This document shows positions 1 through 5,781 of a DNA stretch of 9,570 bases, piece by piece. A program made the translations under genes and the position numbers. A model generated the notes under the pieces. That model saw nothing but the letters and a program-made list of their open reading frames with translations. It had not been told where the DNA came from and ran no database searches. Every line of letters begins with the position of its first letter. Within the stretch, counting starts at the first letter, position 1. The DNA is taken from the NCBI GenBank assembly GCA_938003565.1, contig CALKYB010000166.1, forward strand, positions 1-9,570, given 5' to 3'. This stretch comes from an uncultured bacterium. Its GTDB lineage: Bacteria; Bdellovibrionota_C; UBA2361; SZUA-149; CALKYB01.

Positions 1-437
1 ATAGAGTTATCTTTTATCCCAGCGCTTTCTAGATCTTCAATTAACCCATTTTTGAATTCAACGTTTGGCTTGCTGTAGCCATATTTTTTCGTGTGCCATG
101 GGATGTGCTCGAATGCAACAGCAAGCTGCTCATCTGTCATGTCTAGTCCAATGACGTGACCTTTTTCCCCAACTAATTTAGAAATAACGTAGCAGTCTCG
201 TCCACTACCACATCCTAGGTCTAAAACTCGACAACCTCTAATATCTTCTGGGATAGGGGAGCCACAGCCATAAAATTTTTTTGAAACTTCCGGGTGAATG
301 TCTACCAAAGCTTCTTTGACGTGAGGAGGGAATGAATCGATGCTACAGCAGGCGTCTGTTTTTAAGTCGCTACTGCTCCCCAATTCTTTTCCGTAGTAAT
401 CTTGAACTACTTCCCTGGTGCTTTCTTCGCTTTTCAT
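1..437 (-). CDS. arsM: Arsenite S-adenosylmethionine methyltransferase ArsM (partial, C-terminus outside window)
   Basis: The first 145 residues are visible; the gene runs off the left edge of the window. ArsM enzymes methylate As(III) in the cytoplasm using SAM, giving methyl- and dimethylarsenicals. Seen: the SAM-binding motif VLDLGCGSGRD at residues 71-81, the acidic strand end GLDMTDEQL at 98-105, an N-terminal VQDYYGKEL stretch, a Cys pair at 30-31 and YGCG with Cys58. The 28-residue spacing of Cys30 and Cys58 matches the N-terminal cysteine pair of characterised ArsM (Cys44/Cys72 in the algal enzyme, from memory). The arsenic-binding cysteines of the C-terminal half are not in the window. 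The start ATG overlaps the stop of the upstream glycosyltransferase in an ATGA junction and has GAGG six bases upstream, so translation is probably coupled. It is the last visible gene of the arsenosugar operon. Confidence 0.9.
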   Translation of the reverse strand, partial: MKSEESTREVVQDYYGKELGSSSDLKTDACCSIDSFPPHVKEALVDIHPEVSKKFYGCGSPIPEDIRGCRVLDLGCGSGRDCYVISKLVGEKGHVIGLDMTDEQLAVAFEHIPWHTKKYGYSKPNVEFKNGLIEDLESAGIKDNS

Positions 438-1114
438 TTCCTACCTCTATAAAAATTGGCCAAAGCTTCCTCTGACACTCCCGCCCGCCATGCGAGAAGA
501 ATAAGTTGGTTCTTCAAGCTGGTGCGAAATACTCCATGATCTTGCCAACGCCTAGAACTTGTAGTAATGGCGTTTGGTAAGGTTTCAATCTTACCGATTT
601 TGCCTAACCGCCTAACAATATCAACATCCTCCATAAGAGCAAGATCTCTGAAGCCCTCTAGTTTTTTAAATACTTCTTTTTTGAGAAAAAGCCCCTGGTC
701 GCCGAAGGGAAGTGAGGCAAGTCTGGAGCGTAAATTGGCTGCGCCACTAATAATTTTCAATGCATGTGAGGTAGGTTGAAATCTAAGAGAAAACACACCG
801 GCAATTATATTTTTGCCGGCAAGTGTCTTCTCGAGTATTGATCGATCCATTGGGGGTAGAATGGTGTCAGCGTGTAAGAAAAGAAGAATCTCACCCGCAG
901 CCACGCTTGCTCCAAGATTCATTTGCTTAGCGCGACCTGGCGGAGAGGAGTATGTAGATGCCCCCAAATTTTTGGCTATTTCAGGGCTACCGTCCGAACT
1001 TCCACCATCGACATAGATTATTTCTATGTCTCCGAGTGTTTTAAGAGACTCTAGGCAAGCTGGTATGTTTTCCGCTTCGTTTTTTCCTGGAATTACAACT
1101 GATAGGCTTGTCAT
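434..1114 (-). CDS. Family 2 glycosyltransferase, arsenosugar-biosynthesis type (TIGR04283-like)
   Basis: A 226-residue GT-A fold glycosyltransferase. Seen: nucleotide-sugar strand SVVIPGKNEAENI at residues 5-17, DGGSSDGS at 36-43, the subgroup-typical GRAKQMNLGA at 60-69, an HADT motif at 81-84 in the place of the metal-binding DxD, GDQG at 138-141, and MEDVD at 161-165 where the catalytic acid is expected. The QMN and GDQG patterns and the length near 225 residues fit the short family formerly named rSAM/selenodomain-associated transferase 2 and now linked to arsenosugar synthesis. There are no obvious membrane segments, so it should be cytosolic. It starts 6 bases after the reductase stop with only a weak AGAAGA ribosome site, and its TGA overlaps the arsM ATG. 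The donor and acceptor are not known; a ribofuranosyl-arsenic aglycone or a lipid carrier are both plausible. Confidence 0.85.
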   Translation of the reverse strand: MTSLSVVIPGKNEAENIPACLESLKTLGDIEIIYVDGGSSDGSPEIAKNLGASTYSSPPGRAKQMNLGASVAAGEILLFLHADTILPPMDRSILEKTLAGKNIIAGVFSLRFQPTSHALKIISGAANLRSRLASLPFGDQGLFLKKEVFKKLEGFRDLALMEDVDIVRRLGKIGKIETLPNAITTSSRRWQDHGVFRTSLKNQLILLAWRAGVSEEALANFYRGRK

Positions 1115-1120
1115 TAGTAA

Positions 1121-2653
1121 TTATCTTCTAAATCTAAGCAATGTTGAGAGAGTTTTTTTCAAAAAGGGAGATAACCTGGTTTTGTTGTACATATCCCCTA
1201 CCTGCCTAATGGCTTCGGATTGTGTTGGATAAGGGTGTATAACGTTTGAGATTTTGGCCAGGCCTGCGTTAGTAGCCATTGCTAGGGATATTTCAGAGAT
1301 CTGATCCCCTGCGTGTGGGCCAACGATTGTTGCCCCTAAGATTTTGTCGCTACCCTTTTTGGTGTGTACTCTAACAAAGCCCGAGGTTTCGCTCTCGAGA
1401 ATAGCCCTGTCTACATCAGAGAAATGTTTGGTGTAGGTGTCAACTTCGACTCCTTCAGCCTCGCTTTGATGTCCATAGATACCGACATGGGCCACTTCGG
1501 GGTCGGTGTAAGTGGCCCAAGGAATAGTAAGGACACTGAGCTTTTTTCGACCAAAGAACAGTGCATTTTGAACAACAATCCGGGCTGCAAAGTCAGCGGC
1601 ATGGGTAAATTTGTGTTTCAAGCAGACATCCCCAGCAGCAAAAATATTAGGGTTTGATGTTTGGAGATTGTCGTTAACTGTAACTCCGTGCTTGCTAAAC
1701 TCTACCCCAGCCTTCTCCAAGTCTAAATTATCTACGTTTGCTGTTCGACCAATCGCCATCAAAATCTTATCAACTTCTAGAGTTAGTTCCTCTTCAGCGC
1801 CAGTTGAATAAAACAGTTTGTAGGTGTTGTTTTCCTTGGATTTTTTTCCTGAGAAAATCGTAGTGTTGGTAATTACCTCTACTCCATCCTCTTTGAGAGA
1901 GCTTAGCAGTATTTTGGCGGCATCTGGGTCCTCTCGAGGTAGGAAGCTATTATTCTTTTCAAGTAGGTAGACTCGAGTCCCAAGCCGGGCAAAGGCTTGG
2001 GCAAGCTCACAACCTATTGGACCGCCACCCACAATTGCCATGCTCTCTGGTTGCTCAACTAGATTGAAAATGTTCTCGTTGGTAAGGATGTCGCTTTTCT
2101 CTAGCCCATCTATAGGCATGTGACGGGGGCTTGCTCCAGTCGCTATGCAGGCCTTCTTAAAGTTTAACTTGGTTTTACCAACGGTGACGGTTGATTCGTT
2201 TTCAAACTTAGCTTCACCAATGAACACGTCTATTCCTAGCTTGCTAAATCTTTCTGCAGAATCGTGGTGACTAATTTCTGAGCGGATTCGCCTAACTCGC
2301 TCCATGACTAAGGGAAAATCAATATTTTTGAGTTCGGATTCAATACCAAAAAACTGAGATTTTTCGACATTTTTTGCGGCTTTTCCGGCTCTAATTAGCA
2401 GCTTGGAGGGGACACAGCCGGAGTTTAAACAGTCTCCACCGAGCAGTGCTTTTTCAATTAAAGCAACTTTAGCACCAAGTCCTGCTGCTGCGGCAGCTGT
2501 TATTAGACCGGCTGAGCCAGCTCCAATCACTACCATGTTGTATGATTTTGCTGGTTTTGGATTCTTCCAGTCACTAGGGTGAACATTATCAAGCAAGGCT
2601 TGGTTATGTGCATCCATTGGTTCAATCAGACTTTTCTTTTTGCTACCAAACAT
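1121..2653 (-). CDS. MerA-like FAD-dependent pyridine nucleotide-disulfide oxidoreductase
   Basis: A 510-residue flavoprotein of the dihydrolipoamide dehydrogenase/mercuric reductase class. Seen: FAD-binding VVIGAGSAG at residues 41-49, the redox disulfide in GGDCLNSGCVPSK (Cys75, Cys80), ATGASPR at 171-177, a second Rossmann motif GGGPIG at 209-214 whose following strand ends in Glu232, FAD-contacting AAGDV at 339-343, and the C-terminal dimer-interface motif HPYPTQSE at 473-480 with the active-site His and Glu. The N-terminal heavy-metal domain and the C-terminal vicinal Cys pair of true MerA are missing; the protein ends in a basic LRFRR tail. So this is probably not a mercuric reductase. 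I chose the start at 2653 because AAAGGAG lies six bases upstream. An upstream in-frame ATG at 2689 would overlap the preceding gene by 35 bases. It sits one base after the TVP38 stop. Related TVP38 and reductase proteins are known as single fused chains, supporting a joint function. Confidence 0.88.
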   Translation of the reverse strand: MFGSKKKSLIEPMDAHNQALLDNVHPSDWKNPKPAKSYNMVVIGAGSAGLITAAAAAGLGAKVALIEKALLGGDCLNSGCVPSKLLIRAGKAAKNVEKSQFFGIESELKNIDFPLVMERVRRIRSEISHHDSAERFSKLGIDVFIGEAKFENESTVTVGKTKLNFKKACIATGASPRHMPIDGLEKSDILTNENIFNLVEQPESMAIVGGGPIGCELAQAFARLGTRVYLLEKNNSFLPREDPDAAKILLSSLKEDGVEVITNTTIFSGKKSKENNTYKLFYSTGAEEELTLEVDKILMAIGRTANVDNLDLEKAGVEFSKHGVTVNDNLQTSNPNIFAAGDVCLKHKFTHAADFAARIVVQNALFFGRKKLSVLTIPWATYTDPEVAHVGIYGHQSEAEGVEVDTYTKHFSDVDRAILESETSGFVRVHTKKGSDKILGATIVGPHAGDQISEISLAMATNAGLAKISNVIHPYPTQSEAIRQVGDMYNKTRLSPFLKKTLSTLLRFRR

Positions 2654-2654
2654 T

Positions 2655-3365
2655 TTACGCTCCTTTCTCGGCGAGTGCTTTTTTTGCAACTTTGGTTGTA
2701 TAGACGGTTACTGCGATAGTTGCGATTAGTCCTACAATTAATACAGCCCATTCTGCCGGACTTTTAGAGCGTTCTCCGCCTCCAGCGGTGGCCAATTCGC
2801 TAGCTATGGAGCCTAGATATACATAAAGGACGGTTCCGGGAAGCATCCCAGCCCAAGAGGCGAGAATATAGTCTTGTAGTTTAACTTTGGTCACACCAAA
2901 AGCATAGTTCAGGAAGTTGAAAGGAAAAGCAGGGGAGAGTCTAATTAGAAAAACAATGTTTCTTCCTTCTTTAGCAATCGCAGAGTCTACAGCTTTAAAT
3001 TTCGGGTTTTTGTCAATTTTTTTAGCAACCCAATCTTTTGCGAAATGTCGTGCTATGAGAAAAGCAAGAGTAGCTCCAGTAACGGAGGCAATTGAAACTA
3101 TAATGGTTCCCCAGAGAACGCCATAGATCGCCCCTGCTCCAAGGGTTAATATAGACCCGGGAACAAAAAGAACGGTGGTGGTAACGTACAAGGCAATGAA
3201 TGCGATAACACCAAGCACTCCCTGATTTTTTATCCAGTCTTGGGCTAGGCTAAGATACTGACCGATTTGTTCTCGAAACACTATTGAAATAGCTAACAAA
3301 CAAATTACTGAGACTAGAAAGGGTAAGCCAGACGAGTTTTTTGTGGATTTTTCTGAGTCGGACAT
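2655..3365 (-). CDS. TVP38/TMEM64 family (VTT/DedA-like) inner membrane protein
   Basis: A 236-residue polytopic membrane protein. Seen: hydrophobic segments near residues 14-30, 48-68, 73-92, 93-106, 165-187 and 205-223. The VTT-domain hallmarks are VPGSILTLGAGAIYG at 68-82, a small-residue-rich helix leading to FLIARHFAKD at 102-111, and the re-entrant RLSPAFPFNFLNYAFG at 142-157. Both termini are charged, with KKALAEKG at the end. The wider superfamily includes DedA-type carrier-lipid translocases and eukaryotic lipid scramblases, so a lipid or amphiphile transport role is the family-based expectation; its substrate here is unknown. The ATG has AGG six bases upstream. It lies 7 bases after arsS and 1 base before the reductase. 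Its place inside this operon suggests a membrane step in organoarsenic handling, which is inference. Confidence 0.87.
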   Translation of the reverse strand: MSDSEKSTKNSSGLPFLVSVICLLAISIVFREQIGQYLSLAQDWIKNQGVLGVIAFIALYVTTTVLFVPGSILTLGAGAIYGVLWGTIIVSIASVTGATLAFLIARHFAKDWVAKKIDKNPKFKAVDSAIAKEGRNIVFLIRLSPAFPFNFLNYAFGVTKVKLQDYILASWAGMLPGTVLYVYLGSIASELATAGGGERSKSPAEWAVLIVGLIATIAVTVYTTKVAKKALAEKGA

Positions 3366-3372
3366 GTTTAAC

Positions 3373-4341
3373 CTAAGCTATCGTTCCAGTACATGAGCTG
3401 CCAGATCCCGCAGTGCATCCGTAGCAGTGGTTTCCAAGTGCTATTTGTTCATCGGCTAAATCTTCAAAACTCTCTATGTCCCAAATGTTTTGTTTTTTTG
3501 CGCCGAGAGGAATGTCCAACATTTGATTAAAGTCGCAATCAAAAAGCTCTCCAGTCCAGCCAACCGAAACTAAGGATTTACACATTACGTTCTCAGCAGC
3601 TACGGGGTTGAAATTGTCGAGAAGTAGCTGCATGTAGTCAGCTGTTTTATTTTCGCGGTCCAAATAGTGTAAAAATCGTTTGATTGGCATATTGGTTATC
3701 GCAAATAGCTGATTGAATTCAATATCAAAAAGTTCTTTTAATTCCCGTCGGTAGTCATCCTGCAGTTTTTCTTGAGCCGGTGGAAGAGATGCTCCAAGGG
3801 GATTGTATACTAAGTCTAGGATACGCTTAGAGTCGGGTTTGGCATATCCTAATGAGTTTAGCTTTTTTAAACCCTGAATGCTTTTTTCAAAGACCCCACC
3901 ACCTCTTTGAGAATCTACATTTTCTTTTGAGTAGCAGGGTAGAGAGGCAATCACGTGTACATTATGATCGGCAAGAAACTCTGGAAGGTCGTCGTGTCCA
4001 TCCTCATAAAAAATTGTTAAATTGCATCGATCGATTACTTCAATATTTTTTTTATGAGCGGCCACTACAAAGTCGCGAAACCATGCATTGATTTCGGGAG
4101 CCCCACCGGTGATGTCCAGAGTTTGGATTGAGGACGACGAGTTTAGAAGCTCTATGATTCTTTTTGCGGTCTTTTCTGTCATGTCTTCAGTCTTGTTCGG
4201 ACCTGCTTCGACATGGCAATGTAGGCAAGCTTGGTTACAACGCTTTCCAAGGTTAATTTGAAGTGTGCTAATTCCTTGTCTAGAAATATCCAGACTATTC
4301 TCTTTGATTTTTTTGTAGAATGGAGTGGAGCAGTGTATCAT
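3373..4341 (-). CDS. arsS: Arsenosugar biosynthesis radical SAM protein ArsS
   Basis: A 322-residue radical SAM enzyme. Seen: the CxxxCxxC cluster-binding motif CNQACLHC (Cys35, Cys39, Cys42) after the strand LQINLGKR, the SAM-contacting TGGAPE at about residues 99-104, and a Cys-rich C-terminal region with Cys254, Cys269, Cys306, Cys309 and Cys317 (segments MCKSLVSVGW, LFDCDFNQML, HCYGCTAGSGSSC), expected to bind an auxiliary iron-sulfur cluster. This layout matches ArsS (radical SAM/Cys-rich family, DUF3641 end). In that family the SAM-derived 5'-deoxyadenosyl group is joined to dimethylarsenite made by ArsM, the committing step to arsenosugars. It acts in the cytosol. The ATG at 4341 is the first possible start after an in-frame TAG at 4384-4386; AAGGA lies only three bases before it, an unusually short spacing. 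It is the first gene of the operon, divergent from yhbY. Confidence 0.92.
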   Translation of the reverse strand: MIHCSTPFYKKIKENSLDISRQGISTLQINLGKRCNQACLHCHVEAGPNKTEDMTEKTAKRIIELLNSSSSIQTLDITGGAPEINAWFRDFVVAAHKKNIEVIDRCNLTIFYEDGHDDLPEFLADHNVHVIASLPCYSKENVDSQRGGGVFEKSIQGLKKLNSLGYAKPDSKRILDLVYNPLGASLPPAQEKLQDDYRRELKELFDIEFNQLFAITNMPIKRFLHYLDRENKTADYMQLLLDNFNPVAAENVMCKSLVSVGWTGELFDCDFNQMLDIPLGAKKQNIWDIESFEDLADEQIALGNHCYGCTAGSGSSCTGTIA

Positions 4342-4389
4342 ATGTCCTTGATGATCGGGGAAGAAATGATTGATAGTTCGCTAGCATTT

Positions 4390-4418
4390 CAGATAGCAGA
4401 TTTTGGCTCTCTTCCCAA
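4390..4418 (-). promoter_or_regulatory. Weak candidate sigma70 promoter for the arsS operon
   Basis: Minus strand: -35 TTGGGA at 4418-4413, a 17-base spacer, and an extended -10 TGCTATCTG with TATCTG at 4395-4390. The leader would be about 40 bases. The -10 matches only 3 of 6 consensus positions, rescued by the TG extension. The 137-base gap 4342-4478 must hold the promoters of both divergent units, but I see no stronger match and no convincing ArsR-type operator dyad. Confidence 0.2.
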
Positions 4419-4481
4419 GGATAAGGCGAACTTAAAATTGCCGTTTTGAATGCTGATTTTAGGAATTGTGAGAAATAGTTG

Positions 4482-4787
4482 ATGTTAGATTCTGCGCAAA
4501 GAAAGTTTCTTAAGGGCCTAGCCCATAATCTACAACCGATGGTTTTAGTGGGTAAGGGGGGTATTAGTGATGGGGTTCGTGAAGAGATTTCTACAGTTCT
4601 TGAGTCCCATGAGCTCGTGAAGATAAAATTTAATGATTTTAAGGCTGAGAGGGAAGCTTTGAGTAGTCAGGTTGTTGATAGTCTTGAAGCCGAGTTGGTT
4701 CAGATTATCGGAAATGTCGCGGTAATTTATCGGGCTAGTTCCAATACTGAGAATCGAAAGATTAAGTTGCCTAAAAAAGCTAGGTAA
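4482..4787 (+). CDS. yhbY: YhbY-family CRM-domain RNA-binding protein
   Basis: A 101-residue single CRM-domain protein, the usual length for bacterial YhbY, which associates with pre-50S ribosomal particles and takes part in large-subunit assembly. Seen: AQRKFLKGLAH at residues 5-15, the RNA-binding loop VLVGKGGISD at 21-30 with the GKGG signature, ELVKIKF at 44-50 and a basic tail KIKLPKKAR. I chose ATG at 4482; a TTG codon lies immediately before it at 4479 and would add one residue. No strong Shine-Dalgarno is near (AGGA is about 17 bases upstream), so initiation may be weak. It is divergent from arsS and appears monocistronic, with its own terminator overlapping the stop. Its presence next to arsenic genes looks coincidental, a housekeeping boundary. 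Confidence 0.9.
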   Translation: MLDSAQRKFLKGLAHNLQPMVLVGKGGISDGVREEISTVLESHELVKIKFNDFKAEREALSSQVVDSLEAELVQIIGNVAVIYRASSNTENRKIKLPKKAR

Positions 4788-4801
4788 ATTTTTCTTTTTT
4801 T
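4768..4801 (+). terminator. Intrinsic terminator overlapping the yhbY stop codon
   Basis: Arms TGCCTA (4768-4773) and TAGGTA (4781-4786) pair over six positions with one G-U, closing a 7-base A-rich loop, followed by a T-rich tract 4789-4801 broken by one C. The TAA stop (4785-4787) lies in the right arm. The stem is short, but the T tract is long. It would end yhbY transcription before the palindromic spacer. Confidence 0.55.
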
Positions 4802-4952
4802 GGATCGAGTCGAACGGTGTGGATTTAGTGGTTCATTCGTCCTCGCTAGGGTTACATTTATTTGCGAATTCAGTTTGCTTTGCGCTGCGGAATCCATTCA
4901 CCACTAAATCCATCCCGTTCGACGTGTCACGCTGGGTTGACCTAGCTTTTTT
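4773..4952. repeat. Outer 13-base perfect inverted repeat flanking the convergent-spacer hairpin
   Basis: AAAAAAGCTAGGT at 4773-4785, the last codons of yhbY, is the exact reverse complement of ACCTAGCTTTTTT at 4940-4952. The copies enclose the 23-base hairpin. The match is partly A/T homopolymer, so chance cannot be ruled out, but GCTAGGT is not simple sequence. The left copy shares bases with the yhbY terminator, so long-range pairing would compete with it. Confidence 0.5.
4809..4923. repeat. Long imperfect palindrome (23-base arms) between convergent genes
   Basis: The left arm 4809-4831 and right arm 4901-4923 are inverted copies. Outer blocks GTCGAACGG and CCGTTCGAC pair over 9 bases; inner blocks TGGATTTAGTGG and CCACTAAATCCA pair over 12. 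Between them lie only one T/C mismatch and one G-T wobble. One further pair (4832/4900) extends the stem, leaving a loop of about 67 bases. There is no T tract after the right arm, so it is not a standard terminator. Size (about 115 bases), terminal inverted repeats and an intergenic site between convergent genes fit a MITE or REP-like element. A structured RNA is the alternative. No second copy lies in this window. Confidence 0.7.
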
Positions 4953-4963
4953 TGAAGTTAGGT
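4940..4963. other. Local hairpin competing with the outer inverted repeat
   Basis: ACCTAGCT (4940-4947) pairs with AGTTAGGT (4956-4963) over eight positions including one G-U, with an 8-base loop TTTTTTGA. The left arm is the same segment that matches the yhbY end, so the two structures are mutually exclusive. There is no downstream T tract on either strand, so I do not call it a terminator. Confidence 0.4.
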
Positions 4964-5037
4964 GTGGTTTGAGGTGCTGAGTAGCGGCAGAGCTGTCGCC
5001 GAAGGGATCTTGAGCGTGCACGGCACATTTTTTATTT

Positions 5038-5685
5038 TTATCTGTTTCCCCGTCTAAGTCTTAGGCCGGCGGGCATGCGAAGTTCTCTGTCTACCATCTC
5101 AGTTAACTGCTGAGCAGAGTTTACGTTGTGAACCACTTGTCCGTTTATTAAAAACGCTGGTGTGCCTTTGACTCCCAGAGAGCGAGCAAGTGATATGTCC
5201 TGTTGGATAAGTTGCTCTTGTCTAGGCGAGGAAAAGTCGTCGATGAACTTCTGAATATCTAAGGCTAGAATATCTGCAATGTCGCGAAGCTCAGGTTTGG
5301 TGTGTGTTCTGGCGAACTGGAAGAGAACATCATGCATATCCCAAAAGCGGTTTTGCATTGCAGCGGCTCTTGCAGCCTTGGCGGCGTTGGTGCTGCCTTG
5401 AGAACGGCTGTTCGGAAAATGTTTGTAGATAACTTGAACTTGTTCAGGATAAGCCATTAGAAGTTGCTTAGCTTTAATTGAACCGGAGCGACAATATTTA
5501 CAGGCAAAGTCTGAGAACATATAGACCTTAATAGGGGCATCCACTTTGCCCATCATTGGACTATGGTTGTCGAAGCCAGAATCAAATTGTGCCGAAGGTG
5601 GAACCCGTGAACTTGAGCTTGAACAAGATGAAAGCAAACAAAAGACCAAAGATATTAAAAGAAGCGTAAGTTTTTTTGGGTTCAT
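5038..5685 (-). CDS. DsbA-like thioredoxin-fold lipoprotein (periplasmic thiol-disulfide oxidoreductase)
   Basis: A 215-residue predicted lipoprotein. Seen: an N-terminal basic-hydrophobic signal with lipobox LSSC (Cys21) and Ser at +2, which favours outer-membrane sorting. A serine-rich tether is followed by a Thioredoxin_4/DsbA domain: strand IKVYMFSDFACKYC with the redox pair Cys62 and Cys65 (CKYC), an inserted helical region at about 95-165, then GVKGTPAFLING at 171-182 with the cis-Pro at 176. The family oxidises or isomerises disulfides in exported proteins. The tail RLRRRGNR is unusually basic. I chose the ATG at 5685 because it places the signal peptide at the terminus; a GTG at 5739 would add 18 residues before the signal and is unlikely. 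It lies 96 bases after the ZIP gene. It converges with yhbY. Confidence 0.85.
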   Translation of the reverse strand: MNPKKLTLLLISLVFCLLSSCSSSSSRVPPSAQFDSGFDNHSPMMGKVDAPIKVYMFSDFACKYCRSGSIKAKQLLMAYPEQVQVIYKHFPNSRSQGSTNAAKAARAAAMQNRFWDMHDVLFQFARTHTKPELRDIADILALDIQKFIDDFSSPRQEQLIQQDISLARSLGVKGTPAFLINGQVVHNVNSAQQLTEMVDRELRMPAGLRLRRGNR

Positions 5686-5695
5686 GGAAAGTTTC

Positions 5696-5723
5696 TTTAT
5701 AGAGAATTTAACACAGTTCGCAA
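5696..5723 (-). promoter_or_regulatory. Candidate sigma70 promoter for the DsbA-like gene
   Basis: Minus strand: -35 TTGCGA at 5723-5718 (4 of 6), a 16-base spacer and -10 TATAAA at 5701-5696 (5 of 6). Transcription would begin only about 4-6 bases before the ATG at 5685, giving an almost leaderless message, which agrees with the absence of a good Shine-Dalgarno but is unusual. The gene could also be read through from the ZIP gene. Confidence 0.35.
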
Positions 5724-5781
5724 AAGTTCTAGTAACCACTTTGGTTGTTGGGAAAGCCTGTAGGTTTCAGCTGTTAGCTTA

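Noticed and set aside
1121..2653. Mercury resistance gene merA
   Set aside because: No heavy-metal domain, no C-terminal Cys pair, and no merR, merT or merP nearby.
3373..4341. Selenocysteine or peptide-modifying radical SAM system suggested by old family names
   Set aside because: There is no in-frame TGA readthrough and no small precursor peptide gene beside it; arsM and the arsenosugar-type GT2 explain the context better.
4461..4481. lac-operator-like AATTGTGAG before yhbY
   Set aside because: It is only a half-site match with no dyad symmetry, and there is no regulator or sugar context.
4800..4825. tRNA T-arm remnant (CGTTCGACTCG on the minus strand followed by ATCCA)
   Set aside because: The stem bases beside the TTCGA loop do not pair properly and no acceptor, D or anticodon arm can be found upstream.
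4809..4923. Integron attC recombination site
   Set aside because: The ends read GTCGAAC and GTTCGAC, which do not fit the attC core RYYYAAC/GTTRRRY, and no integrase or cassette genes are present.
4833..5021. 62-codon minus-strand open frame in the convergent spacer
   Set aside because: It spans the loop and right arm of the palindrome, has no clear ribosome site, and its peptide has no recognisable domain. The base pairing, not codons, explains the sequence.
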